64,000 nt of DNA from Apostichopus japonicus (taxonomy: Eukaryota > Echinodermata > Holothuroidea > Aspidochirotida > Stichopodidae): contig NC_092568.1 of the NCBI RefSeq assembly GCF_037975245.1, forward strand, positions 32,582,501 to 32,646,500. The letters run 5' to 3'. The notes beneath the pieces are model-generated. The model did not search any database. It had not been told where the DNA came from and saw nothing but the letters and a program-made list of their open reading frames with translations. Position numbers and translations under genes: made by a program. How positions within the stretch are numbered: the first letter of the stretch is position 1; every line of letters starts with the position of its first letter. Below, piece after piece: positions 36,901-47,608 of this stretch.

Positions 36901-39900
36901 GTACAGTAAGTGTTGTGACATCACAAGGTGACAACTGCATCCTAATACAGTACCATGTTGTCATAACAAAAAAGATAAAAAAAAGATGGTTGTGTAGAGT
37001 AATGGGAAAATATCACAAATGTTTCTTGCGATAGTAATTTACCACCTACAATTCATTGATCAAGAGAGGCATGTAACACGCTGCAGTTGAACGAAAGGGA
37101 CATGGACGACATGGACGATGGTGACACAAACTTCTAGACTAAAAGGAATCATGTTTCAAAATTTATACATGCTTCAAAATTTTTCCAAGAACAGTAGAGA
37201 TATTCCGGGGGTGGATCCAGGAGTTGAAGAACAACGGCCCTGGGATCGTTGAAAGTGGATTCCCATGTAGGGGGATTCCTGGACATGAAATGGTGTATGA
37301 GGTATATTCAGGCTATAACTTAGGTCTACTGTATGTGCAAGTCGGTTCTAACAACTACTTTTATATTGGGGTTTGAGGTTGAAAAGGGGACGGTGTTCAC
37401 CCACTGCACACCCCCTCCCCTTCCTCTTGGATCCGTGCCTGCCTTTGAAGAACATTTAAATTGGCGGCTCGTGTCATTCAGGGCATGAAGGTTTCATTGA
37501 TACCACAATCTAATGCTAAGTAGACAGAAATTTGCAAATAAAGATGAGAAACCTGAAAGCATGATCTATCATTTTCATTCACAAGCATCATTCCAGAAAG
37601 AAAGAAACCCAGAGAGAAACTTCAAAAGTTTGCAAAACCCTCACATCAAATTTGTGGGACAAAACATTGTCTGTATCGTTTCAAACCCTTGGTAGCTAAC
37701 GAAGAGGAACCAAACAAATTTAAACCATAGTGATAATGTAGTTGGATTCAAGTGTGTACCACTGTTATGTGCAAGACTGACAGAATTACACAAGACTACA
37801 GTACTAAAGAAAAGTTTAACAACGGCATAAATTTCGAGCAGCCACGTCTTACATTAAGTTTACATTACGGACAAGTTATTGATGAATATGTATACAACTG
37901 ATAGTGTGTCTGTGAATGAGCCACATTGACTTCCATCTGAATAAACATATTGAGTTTAAAGGTCTATCGAAACCTTGAACAACATTGTTCTAATCAGTAG
38001 TAATCACTCTAATAGGCATTAGAAGTTGTAAAAATAGCTGCAACTCCCGTCAAAACCCATCAAAGATTGACAATTTTTACAAGTAATTTTGTACTTTTAG
38101 TTTTGTTAATAAATGAACATTAGCTAATTAGTGACATTGATGATGTAAATGGAGGAGTGACTGCCTAAGTAATTTTCTGTTATGTTTTTCTTTTCTTTTT
38201 TACAACCTTTGTTTCAAGGACACTGAACACAGGTTTGTAGTCTAAGGCAATTTTTGGAAATATTTTGTTGTCTTCTGTGAAAAGAGGAACATCACATTAA
38301 TCAAGTGATATATGTCAGCTTATAATTAGAGGTTAACTTATTAAGGGCTAAAATATATAAGACATATTGATGAGCGTAACACTCCATGCCATAGTTTTGC
38401 ACATATTTAATGAGCTTTCCCATATTAATCAGAACTTCAAAGGGAGGGGGAGGGATGGGGAAGGGAGGGGGAGGGAGGGGGAGGGGGAGGGAGGGGGAGG
38501 GGGAGGGAGGGGGAGGGAGGGGGAGGGGCGACGTCTGCCCTGGGTACCAGTTGGGGATGGCATGATGCAGCTCCCCCCCCCAAAAAAAAACTTCCCAATA
38601 ATTGTATTAAAATCATGTGTAGATAGCATCATTTTGCATCTAAGCCACCTTACATAAACAAATTTTATAATTATAAGTTTGAAAATTTTATATATTCAAA
38701 CGTATAACGTTCAGTGGAGATGTTAATGTATGTTGTTGTTTAGTTGCTTGTCAACGTACATTTAGCTGTATATTTAATAGGGAGTGTAGAGTGGAGTTAT
38801 TTAGCGTATTATTTGTATCAAGGGCTAGGCTATTATGGTGGGGATTGTTTACACGTGGTTCTGCTAGGTTAGGCCTGTGAGCTCATTCTTAGTTATGACC
38901 TGTTACTGGGTCGAGAGATGTATACAGTTGCTATTAACCTACTTTCTACTTTTTTACCCTAAGTTGTGTATGTATATTTTAAGTTATAAGTTGACCTAGA
39001 GGTCACAGGTTCTAGCTGGCTGAATATTTCTTCCTATGTCGTTAAGGCTACTGGGAATGCTTTGTCGAATGTATTGTACGGATGCCCTTAAGTGCCATAA
39101 GTTTTAAATAAATACTTCAAGGTTACATATTTCAGTTGGGCTTATTTCTCACCGTTTTTGGGAGAAAAACTGGTAACCATGTTGTCGCATGACGTTCTTC
39201 TTTTAAGTATGCTTATGCCACTAGTAACACTGTTTTCTTCCTTTTTTTCCTTTCAGAAATCATACACAGTTGTTAAACTTTTTAGTTTACCAATAAACAG
39301 GGATGAGACTGAGCCGGGGGAAAAAAAATCTGAAATTTATCGATCGCCGTCCTGGGGGAGGTCAGGTAAGGAGGGCTTAGATGCAAAATGGTGGACTCTA
39401 GATGGAATCTTTCACATCACGTAACTCGCCAAAAAAGTGTGGAATTTCTGCTTGTATAATTTATCCATTAGCTTTTTTGAACCAAAAAAAGGCTTTTTTG
39501 CTTGCTTTGTGCTACTTGATTCCACCACTGGTCAAATTCGGTGTTCCTTCCCTTCACAGTCCAGCATGTTCGGCGAAAAAAAAAAAAAAAAATTAAATCA
39601 AAAAAATAATAAAAAACGCGAATTACGAGAAAAAACGCGAAAATGAGAAGAAAAAAAAATCGGAAATCCGCGTTTCCGCGGAAGAGTCTCATGCCTGAAT
39701 AAAGGAAGAACGTGGGAGAATAAAGGGAAACAACCACAAGAATTTTGCCGCCAGTATGCAACAGTGTGTATGACATCATCACATATGTACTGCATGCGTC
39801 AACACTCAAAACTGTGACAATTCCAACCATCTGGAATATGCAATGTACAGTAGGAATTGCATGCAGATTTCACCAGGATACTTAGTACATATACATATTC

Positions 39901-42900
39901 TTAATTCATTTGTCTAAATAAATGTTTCAGATGGACTATCCGTTTGGTTACATGTATCACTTCATTGCCAGTCATTTCTGACCTGAGTCCAGTCCTTTCC
40001 TTGAGTCACTGCATTGTATCCGGGGAGAAAAATTCTTCACTAAAATTTTCCTTTCGAGCGAGTCCCCTTTTGAAATTAATAAGTGACTCCACTCATGACT
40101 AATTATAACACTCACTCGTTTTGGCGATCCGTCAAGTGCATTTGTTTGGGTATTAAAGATGAAACAGTCTCTAATACTCAGTGCAAACAAGTTGATTGAG
40201 TGACTGTGACTGAAAGTGGAAAGTGTTATTCTAGCAATGTCAATAAAAGTCAACAAGCTTGATTTAAACTTTGAAATTAAATTGTAATTCAGTCTGCTTG
40301 CATCAGTGTTGATAATTAAGTCTGATGGAGTCATCCTACAGGTTCGATGGCAAGGCATTGACAGTAACACACCGAACATCCTCAGTAAGAGATCTTTCTT
40401 TGACCACCATCATAAATTCATATAAATTCAAGATAATACTGATACATCATTTATGAAAAAGGCTTTCATACTTACAAATGCGACCCTGCAGGCTTTCACT
40501 GTTCCGTACTGTGCAAAGTATTCTCGCAGTTCATCTACACAAACAAATGAGGAAATGAAACTGTTTAATAAGAATCCACCGTGACCAATTATGAGAGTGC
40601 CGTGCTTTAGGTTGGCATACATCAACTCTCACAGAATAACAACCAGAATGCAAAAATGCATTGTGGTTTCGATGATGTGACATCAGCAGTTTTCTACAAA
40701 AATCTGACCTAATGTAGTTATCATGTTTACAAGGTTTTCACAATTTGACCTCTGATGACCCCAAATGATCTTTGACCTCCTCCAAAAACAATAGGCTTCT
40801 TGCACTGTATGTGGTACTTCTACACACCAAATAAGGGGTCTGCCCAATATTCCCTTTTTGACATTTTGTGTTTACGAGGTTTTCACAATTTGACCCCTGG
40901 TGACCCCAACTGACCTTTGACCTCCACCAAACACAACTGGCTTCTGGTACTCAATGTGGTACTTTTGCACACTAAATATCAGGTCTGTCAAAGCTTCCCT
41001 TCCTGAGATATTGTGTTTACAAGGTTTTCACAATTTGACCCCTGGTGACCCCAGATGACCTTTGACCTTCACCAAAATCAATAGGCTTCTTGTACTCAAT
41101 GTAGTACTTTTACACACTAAATATAAAATTGGTCCAACCTTCCCTTCTTGAGATATTGTGTTCACAAGCTGGGCGTCATAAACCCACCCACAAACACCCA
41201 CCCACACACACACATACTTACACACATACGCCATCATGAATGCAAAGGTTACAGTTATCATCTAAACCAAAAAGGCAGTTTCACATATGTGATACTTACT
41301 GTACTATAGACCTGTAGTCGAGTACTTAATTGCATGCACTAAGGGATTCAGTACCACCGAGATAAAAATCCTTTTATCAAAGTTTGAGTACTTTGAGACT
41401 CTTTAGTTAAGTACATGGCTGATTCATTTCAATTTGAACCCATTATCAGAACTCAGACATACATGACATCCATCTGTTTGGTTTCTCATAGTACTTAAAT
41501 AATTGTAACTTCACAAGAACACTTAACTTTTTGACAAACATGTTTGTGCTACCCTTTGTGATATCTCTGACTGATATCTACGAATCCATCCGGTTTTGCA
41601 ATCTATATCGTCTACTAACCACAATGGAAACCTGCATCAAAGGTTCCATTCAAATTTGATTATTTTACAACTGTAAAGTCATGAAATGAAAGAAAAACTT
41701 TAAAGCAATGTTTACAAATAGAATTAAAGGGACAGCTCAATCGAAGCTACAGTTATTAATGAATCCAAACTTTAAATGTTTTAATGCAGCTGGTAATCAA
41801 ATTTCCCAAGATATTTCACAAAGTTTTAAATCTCTTGATTTTTTATTAGTAAGCATAATATCAACCAATTTCCTTTTACTTATTGTTGAATCCTACCTTG
41901 TGACAGGTTAATTTTATATATAAAATAAATTATATAAATTCAATTCTCACAAATAAGATACTCACTCACAAAAAGGGCAACAAAGTTTGTTTATATGCAT
42001 TTATTACTTTGGATAAACTCTCCACTCCCTGTTTTTGTTTTTACTTTTGTTTCATGTACAGTAAAATGGAAATCTAAGATTCCATAGTTTCAATTGTGTT
42101 GTCTGGAACATATACAATTTTTTTTTTCTGTACCTTTTGTGGTTCAGACAATGAAACTTGGAAACACATCTTTCTGTATTGTCCATTTTGTAAAAAAAAT
42201 AATTGGGATGAAACTTGTTTCAAAAAAGTGAAAGAATAGTATGACTTAGCTGTGTTAAAAATATAAAACTTTGTGCTTTTAGAGAGTTGGAAAGTCTTGT
42301 GAAATATTTCCATACTTTATAGAAAACATGTTGCATGGGTGGGTAAGAACAAGGCAGACACTTCAGAAGTAAGACTGCTGAATTATAGATTTAAATTCAC
42401 TCTTAATATTGAATTGAATCCACCTATTTTTATTTTCTCTTCAATATTTCAAGGTAAAATCTTCTGCTCCAGGGAATTAAATATATACCTCTTTTCTCTT
42501 AGAAAACCTTATCTACGATTTCTTGACCATTTAATGTCTCAATATGAAATATTTTAAAATAGTCGCTGTAAATTTTACTGTTAAATATCTCTCATAATTA
42601 AGTGGGATCTACCTGTACAGTATATACTTAGCAAATTGTACATACCAGGGGCCAAAATATTTTTTTCAGACATAAGGGCTCTCTATAGTGAACTGAAGCA
42701 TGTGTTTTCATGGGGCTATTTTGGGGCTAATGAGAGCTTTTCCAAGGCTTTCAAGTGCTCTTTCTATTTTCACATTGAACAGAAAGAAAATCTTTTCAAT
42801 GTGTTGGTCTCATTTCTTGTTAAAAGTTTATATCATCAGCAGTCAAGAGTACATACATGGATGATAATTAATTAAATATTGAGTTGTTTCAGTTGGATTG

Positions 42901-43869
42901 GTGTTTTGAGCCACGTCCACTACATTTGTACACCAATCACCAGTAGCAAATGTGCCAAACGCTCAGTTTTAGAACATCCAACAAAAGACTGCAGTGTCCC
43001 CCTTCTCCTTCACATGGGTGGATTTTTCAAATTTTATGATATTTTTTCTCAATTTTCTCTACAAGAGATTTTTTACAGTTTTGCAGGGGAATTGCCCATC
43101 ACCCCGATGCATTTTGAGTACTGGTACTCAAATAGGATCACAAGTTTTACTAAGTTAGACCTTGTGTAAAAGTATTAAGATAGACTGATGTTTCAATCCT
43201 ACTAGGATCTTCTTCATTGTGTCATTTAGCATCTGAAGATCCTGCTAGGATCGAAACGTCAGGCTTACTTTTACATTTTCTTACTCAGGCTCAAGTTCTA
43301 GTGGATAAGCAGTTTGCTAACAGTTTTGAACTTTATTTTTAGACTTCGGCAGATTGGGACATAACACTGGTGGTGGCGCAACATTCTGCCTATATTAAGC
43401 TCTGTGGTGACAACTGCCAATGTTTGCATATTATAAAGTACGTTGCTTTAGTTTAGACCATAATATCAAGCATATACCATGGGACTATATCTGGGAAACC
43501 CAGGTCCGTAAAATGTACAGTAGTAGCCTAACAGTAACAGTATGTACACTATTACCAAGTATTAAATAACACTGACATTACCATAGCCTTACGCTACAGT
43601 ACAGCCTACACTACAGGTTATACTGTAGGATACTATCATTGTGTATGTTGCAATTTTTCCTGCAGTAGGCTAATTACGCACATGTGTAACTATAAGGATA
43701 CAGTCATACCGAATACACGAAACATTAAAGGCAGCCTAAGGGAGAGAAACGCTTTTTATAAAGTTTCATTAAACAGTCATACATCACAGTTAAACTCACT
43801 GTTTCCTATTGTCCAAGGAAGCCGAGTTACGACAAGATCGAAAACTCTCCTACCACGCGCTGCTGCCAT
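27909..43869 (-). CDS. SLIRP: SRA stem-loop-interacting RNA-binding protein (SLIRP), complete, four exons, 108 aa
   Basis: SLIRP is a small RRM protein that binds LRPPRC in mitochondria and stabilises mitochondrial mRNAs; in vertebrates it was also described as a nuclear-receptor corepressor. Exons 43869-43800, 40534-40476, 30735-30628 and 27998-27909 have GT-AG borders and matching phases (1, 0, 0), and join to 327 nt. The protein starts MAAARGRRVFDLVVTRLPW (human SLIRP has RRIPWT at the same place). RNP2 is about 12-17 and RNP1 is KGFGFIGF (51-58). It also has NELREYFAQYG, DQKTGF and HVMDGQKVQVQ, all matching the family. Human SLIRP is 109 aa. The basic, acid-poor N-terminus suits mitochondrial import. 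The gene spans 16 kb because of large repeat-filled introns. The nearest AATAAA seen downstream on this strand is at about 27246-27241. Confidence 0.92.
27999..30627. other. SLIRP intron 3
   Basis: It contains a TA microsatellite (about 28415-28452), two copies of a short word (ACAGATAGACATATATA near 28405 and 28523) and the minisatellite at 29852-30200. I see no further exon. Confidence 0.6.
29852..30200. repeat. 19-base minisatellite, about 18 copies
   Basis: The unit CAGGTAGATAACAATAGAT repeats head to tail with few variants (GATGACA, GATAGATAA, TATATAA). One unit is a base longer. The array sits in SLIRP intron 3, about 430 bases from exon 3. The units are adjacent with no unique spacers, so it is not a CRISPR array. 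Confidence 0.95.
30628..30735 (-). CDS. SLIRP: SLIRP exon 3
   Basis: The acceptor is CTTGACAG and the donor is GTGTGT. It encodes 36 codons (residues 44-79), DQKTGFSKGFGFIGFSNPAT through HVMDGQK, carrying RNP1. Human SLIRP reads DKETGFHRGLGWVQF here and IIDGVKV at the end. Confidence 0.95.
30998..31370. repeat. 186-base direct tandem duplication
   Basis: 30998-31183 and 31184-31370 are almost identical; I see two substitutions (A/G and C/T). Each unit runs from GTATGAAAGTCTTTCAC to a CT-rich end (CTTCTATTAG). The high identity indicates a recent event or a collapsed-allele assembly effect. It lies about 260 bases upstream of SLIRP exon 3. Confidence 0.93.
32538..32780. repeat. Interspersed repeat family, copy 2
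   Basis: This is the partner of 4718-4937 in the same orientation. Shared words include ACTGAGGAAAATGTG and AAAGGTATTACCCTT. It carries an extra short insertion near TATATATGTAATCACC. Confidence 0.75.
33360..34330. repeat. Divergent tandem repeats of the TGACCTTTGACC family
   Basis: Successive blocks contain CCCCTCTGNTGACCCCAAAT, TTTGACCTCCACCAAAAACA and CACACCAAATA-like words at intervals of roughly 140-180 bases. The block ends with ACAGACATAAACACGC and then a palindromic GATTCCTTCTGTCTTCGGC/AAGGAATC hairpin. It is related to 40735-41230. Confidence 0.65.
35506..36527 (+). mobile_element. Possible solo LTR (tentative)
   Basis: The segment begins TGTGTCGGGATATTC and ends ...CCTATGACA. It has a TATA-like AGTATAAAAG near 35632 and an AATAAA near 36445, the order expected of an LTR. 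A SINE interrupts it. I could not find a convincing 4-6 base target duplication or a second LTR, so this could also be ordinary sequence with a promoter-like stretch. Confidence 0.3.
35749..35991 (+). mobile_element. tRNA-derived SINE, copy A, with long target duplication
   Basis: It aligns with 61827-62084, sharing CCTTTCAATCATAAGGTCCC, CCAGTTACAGAGTTGTTGAC, AATCATGGACGTTAAA and GCAGGAGGATCTAAAAT. It ends in a (CATA)n tail. The tRNA-like 5' part is partly deleted here. A duplicated stretch of about 20 bases, ATACTGTGTGTT(T)CCTGCC..., lies on both sides (from about 35725 and from 35992), as expected for LINE-driven insertion. Confidence 0.85.
38443..38527. repeat. GGGAGG purine tract
   Basis: About 85 bases of GGGAGGGGGAGG-type repeats occur without a pyrimidine except one early T. 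Runs of three or more G at short spacing make this a strong candidate for G-quadruplex or triplex formation. It lies in SLIRP intron 2 on the strand opposite the transcript, so the transcript carries the C-rich version. Confidence 0.85.
39298..39697. mobile_element. Terminal-inverted-repeat MITE (400 bp)
   Basis: The left end is CAGGGATGAGACTGAGCC and the right end inverted is CAGGCATGAGACTCTTCC. AATAAA flanks both sides (39292-39297 and 39698-39703). The interior is A-rich with CGCGAA words and has no coding capacity. CAGG-type ends suggest hAT, but only six flanking bases are duplicated where eight are expected. Confidence 0.7.
40476..40534 (-). CDS. SLIRP: SLIRP exon 2
   Basis: The acceptor is GTGTAG and the donor is GTAAGT. 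It is entered in phase 1 and encodes (N)ELREYFAQYGTVKACRVAF (residues 24-43). The human counterpart is QLKEHFAQFGHVRRCILPF. Confidence 0.95.
40735..41230. repeat. Three-unit tandem repeat of the TGACCTTTGACC family
   Basis: Three units of about 140-145 bases each contain AGGTTTTCACAATTTGACC, CTGGTGACCCCA, TGACCTTTGACCTCCACCA, AATAGGCTTCTTG and TACTCAATGTGGTAC. The array ends in a CA-rich tail (CACCCACCCACACACACAC). It is much better preserved than the related block at 33360-34330. Confidence 0.85.
42129..42236 (+). pseudogene. Eroded LINE fragment (zinc-knuckle region after reverse transcriptase)
   Basis: One frame reads CTFCGSDNETWKHIFLYCPF followed by more residues and a stop. The C-x2-C...H-x4-C spacing matches the zf-RVT module of L1-like LINEs (C.FC..E.E...H.F..C). 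The stretch downstream to about 42555 is hydrophobic and open in a nearby frame but not recognisable. No reverse transcriptase core was found upstream, so it is a degraded fragment. Confidence 0.4.
43185..43262. repeat. Inverted repeat hairpin, 28-base arms
   Basis: The arms CTGATGTTTCAATCC...AGGATCTTC (43185-43212) and GAAGATCCTGC...GAAACGTCAG (43235-43262) pair with only a few mismatches around a loop of about 22 bases. The form resembles the GAAACGTC hairpins that accompany Penelope-like elements, but no protein remnant adjoins it. Confidence 0.65.
43800..43869 (-). CDS. SLIRP: SLIRP exon 1 with start codon
   Basis: ATG at 43869-43867 opens 23 codons, MAAARGRRVFDLVVTRLPW then TIGN, and the donor is GTGAGT. 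The VTRLPWT segment aligns with VRRIPWT of human SLIRP. No good alternative start is visible upstream. Confidence 0.9.
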
Positions 43870-44230
43870 TTTTCGAGATGTTTCTCAAAACAACCAAGCA
43901 ACTTCATATGAATGCACGGAAGTAAGTTCTCAACCATTACATTTATGAAACTGCATTCGTTCCAACGACTTACACACTAAAGTCGCCACTTCGAATTCCA
44001 ATCCCGTTAAATCACCCTACTTTCACATTTTTATTTCTGTGATGTATGCTTGTTATCATACGAGTTGAAGTAGGAGAAAAATAAATGATGTCTGCAAACA
44101 TGCAAAATGAAACACGGCATTAGAAATATAAAAACGGTTTAAATTTTGAACAGATCGTAATTATTAATTCGTTGCCAGGCAGTATACTGTTCGGAATTTC
44201 AGGTCTTCAGTTTATGAGATAGCTTTACAT

Positions 44231-44584
44231 CAGGGGTTCCCCAACCTGGGGTGTATGAACCCCCAGGGGTGCGTGAGTCCATTCCAGGAGGTTCGTGAGA
44301 CGTTTCTGAAAGTCAAAACTAGAATACATTTTGTTGAACTAAAATCTGATATACCATTATAATATACTAATGTACAAAAGTCGTACCTATCGACAAACTC
44401 TTTTCGCGATACCGCATATGTTGCCATACGTACCATGCATGTGATACTTGATCTTTTAGGAAGCACTGTTATGCGTATTATAATATAATAATGACTCAGA
44501 TCGTGCCTCGAAAAGCTGGGGTTCGTGGGCAACTCTGGCAACCACAGGGGATTCGTGGGGTGGGATAAAGTTAGGGAAACCCTG
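44231..44584. mobile_element. hAT-type MITE, copy 2 (354 bp)
   Basis: It starts CAGGGGTTCCCCAACCTGGG and ends GTTAGGGAAACCCTG. A perfect 8-base duplication, CTTTACAT, flanks it (44223-44230 and 44585-44592). It is inverted relative to copy 1 (2189-2531). The two copies share the interior well enough that long matching frames appear in both by chance, without a transposase. Confidence 0.9.
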
Positions 44585-46328
44585 CTTTACATGGTAAATG
44601 TTACTAGGTGGTTAGGATGGGGATGTCGATGTCATATAGGCACTTGTAACGAGTAAAGTGTGCACATTTGGGATGAATTTATTATTTGTTCACGCGGCGT
44701 CATACACTGGAGTCTGCATCCTTTTTGCCGGATGAAGAAAACGTATGCGTTGAGTTTTATGTGGTTCATTTCCACAAGTATAACTGTAACACATGTTTAT
44801 CCAACACCCAAAGTAGGTAATTTTAGAATACTTTACTCAGTTCCGGTGGTTTATCTATGATCAGATAAGGTCTTCCGATCCTTCAAGTTACGGATTCAAG
44901 TGAAAACACAATCGATGGTTATTTGTCCACTCGAACATTCTTTCTTATATACTGATATATGATGGAAATTACACAGGAAATAACTAATATATCAGGAGTT
45001 AAGTTACATACTTGTATACCGGGCTACCTGCGGCGCTGGGTGAGCCAAACCTCTAAGAGAAAATTATGAGTTTCAGAAGTTCATACCGCGGAGTAGCGAA
45101 TCACTCTGTTATATCAGGTGACGTAAGACCCAGTAAGCTTACCACATAATACCACAGATGATCATATTTTGAAAATTTAATACATTTTATACATTTCAAT
45201 CTACAGACTTCCGCCTTTCAAAGCAATTGGCTGTGTGTTTAGTTTTCTTGGGAATCGTTTGCTGCGGTATAATTATTTACTTTATCAAGACTTCCGTCCG
45301 ATAATGAAGGTGATAACAAACGGATGCATAAGGTGATATCAATGGTGATATATGATGCCTTTAATTTCAGTTAAAGGAAGTTGATTTATACCAATTGAAG
45401 GTCAAATTTCATTAGTTGTATACCGCGCATAGGAAGGATCGAGCTGGTCATCTTTCACAAATTTGGACGCTCGGGCTTAACTGTAAGCCCTATCAAAGCG
45501 GTTTCATAAAAAAAATATCATATTATGCTATATAATGTTGTGGAGGTAAATTTTACATTTGCGTTTTCCTTTCTTTCTGTTACATTTATATTTATTCAAA
45601 CTATGTCATAATGAATTATCAGACCCGGAGATACAACGAATTATAAACAAACTCAAATGAGTTTTTTTTTTTATAAGTAGCCTATACAAAATATCAAATT
45701 TAATTTTGTGGGTAAAGATACCCAGTCCGTTACGACCTGTTAACTTTGACCAAATCTTACATTTCAAACGTGATGGTGGTTTTCTTCTCTTTCGTTGACT
45801 ATTGTAAGCCGTTTGGTCCAGCTTATCATACCAACGGGAAGTTCATTTCAACGAACTTTGGCCAACCGACCACATGATATACACAAACCAATGACTTAGT
45901 GAATAACTTCCGTTCAGTGATGATGTCAAGGTTACTGGTTTAGACCCAGAACCGTTACATTTTCTTTTAAAACTCATATATTTTGCACTAAACTATATAC
46001 GGACAATTGTTGTTGCATGCTGACCACTGATGTATATGTGATAATCACTAACAAATCATTGGTATACTTGAGAGTACAATGCCACACTGGAACATCATTC
46101 TGAAACCAGTGTGTTGTGCATTTGATATACCAATGAATTGCCGACTATATTCCCTGGGGAAATATGAAAGTAAAAACACATAAAAAAGAGCACTAAATAA
46201 TTTTAGGCCTATAATATATAGCTGTGCTCACTTTTACTGCCATCAATAATCTCATCTAAAAGTATATGGGAAGCATGATCGTACTCTTTTCATTCTTCTC
46301 CTGGTGCTTCTTTCCACGTCACTGCAGG

Positions 46329-46619
46329 CAGTGATTTGGATTTTTTTTGCATTTCCATGCAGGTGGCCTCAGATGCAATTTGGTGCAATATAGCACACTT
46401 CAACACCCACTCCATTTTGTAAATAATTTTGCATTTTCACCTGGCCTTAAATGCAATTTGGTACTCCAAATGAGATTTTTTTTCTCATTTGGAAATGGAA
46501 AAGGGGTTTTCTGACTTGTGAAGCGGGGGGGGGGGGGGCGGAATGATACTTCCGTCCCACCATATTTTTCACTGGGGGACTGGCGCCCCCAGCCCCCCCC
46601 CCCGGTTCCTACGCCCTTG
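46329..46619. mobile_element. hAT-like MITE with asymmetric ends (291 bp)
   Basis: A perfect 8-base duplication, ACTGCAGG, lies at 46321-46328 and 46620-46627. The right end inverted is CAAGGGCGTAGGAACCGGGG, a common MITE end. The left end, CAGTGATTTGG, matches it poorly, so the left terminus may have been replaced or eroded. The interior includes 14 G and 13 C runs. Confidence 0.65.
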
Positions 46620-47577
46620 ACTGCAGGGATAGGTATACCGATATTTTAGCTGCGATTCAATTTCATATGTGGTAAGTTAATAGTCTTAGACCCCTCCCAC
46701 CCCCTACAATCAACCAACAAACTTTACCATTTCAAAACGTTACCACTTCAGTGAGTACGACAGATTTGCGGCCGACATTTTGTTTAACGTCGCTCAGTCA
46801 TCACTGATCAAAATGCTTACAAAATGAAAACAGATTAATGCATGTACAAGAAGTCTTTCAACATTTTCAAAACAAAGTAGGGTTAAAAAAGACAAAGTGT
46901 TTGAAGCCAGGGAGGTGTCATTTAGGTGCGGGCAGCTCCCTGGTAGAACTATTGTATTCATCCGCACATACATGGTGCCCTGTTCCGTGCTGCTTTCATA
47001 TGCATGGGAGCCCAGGTATATCAACTGCATGATTGGAAACCTACATTTTGGATGCTACTTTTTCTTACACGAAACCATCACTTGATCTCATGACAAGAAA
47101 AGGCCGATACGGATCGGGACGGACGGATGAGGCAATTATCGACCCCACTCTCCAATTCGAGGTGTCACGGTTTGTGGCCATGGGGCGGTGGGGGGGGGCG
47201 TGTCCTTCCCTCCCCATCCCCAAATTGTTCAGACTTTTTGCCAAGTGACTTATACATTTTATAACACACATAGCCTATATACCCAAGCCGAGGCTGGCAA
47301 AATTATAATGGATGAAGATCATAACGTCATGTATATCTTAGTCACTTTACCTAAGAAAAACTATATTAAATGGAAGGGGATACTTCCACCCCACCCACCT
47401 ACCCCTCCCCAGAACAGACATCAGGCAACAATTATGCAAATAAATTCAAAATCTGGATATACGGACCTGTAAGTTCGAAACTCAATGAGCTTCAATTTTT
47501 CTTAGTAGAAGCATATATATCCTAAAGGTGTATTTGTAGCAAAGGTTCCATACTTGGCATGCGGTCTTCACATTGCC

Positions 47578-47607
<30 letters not shown>

Positions 47608-47608
<1 letters not shown>

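Larger units (their letters stand above)
30736..40475. other. SLIRP intron 2 (9.7 kb)
   Basis: It holds the 186-base duplication, a dispersed repeat copy (32538-32780), divergent TGACC-type repeats (33360-34330), an LTR-like sequence with a SINE (about 35506-36527), a G-rich tract (38443-38527) and a terminal-inverted-repeat element (39298-39697). A 135-codon minus-strand frame at 39972-40379 shows no recognisable domain and is not called. Confidence 0.6.
40535..43799. other. SLIRP intron 1
   Basis: It contains the repeats at 40735-41230, an eroded retrotransposon fragment (42129-42236) and a hairpin (43185-43262). I see nothing else I can support. Confidence 0.6.

Noticed and set aside
37206..37440. 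Possible element between two GGATCC-containing ends (TGGATCCAGG and TTGGATCCG)
   Set aside because: The ends do not form a convincing inverted repeat and no target duplication was found.
38367..38657. 96-codon open frame over the GGGAGG tract
   Set aside because: The frame is open only because the purine repeat lacks stop codons. The product would be pure Gly/Glu/Arg low complexity.
39468..39830. 120-codon minus-strand open frame
   Set aside because: It runs through the A-rich interior of the MITE at 39298-39697 and encodes a phenylalanine-rich stretch. It is a composition artefact.
39972..40379. 135-codon minus-strand open frame near SLIRP exon 2
   Set aside because: It has no recognisable motif, no matching splice sites and lies inside intron 2. 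Length alone is weak evidence in this much sequence.
44230..44541. 103-codon frame with similarity to a frame at 2313-2537
   Set aside because: The resemblance reflects the shared hAT MITE DNA, not protein conservation.
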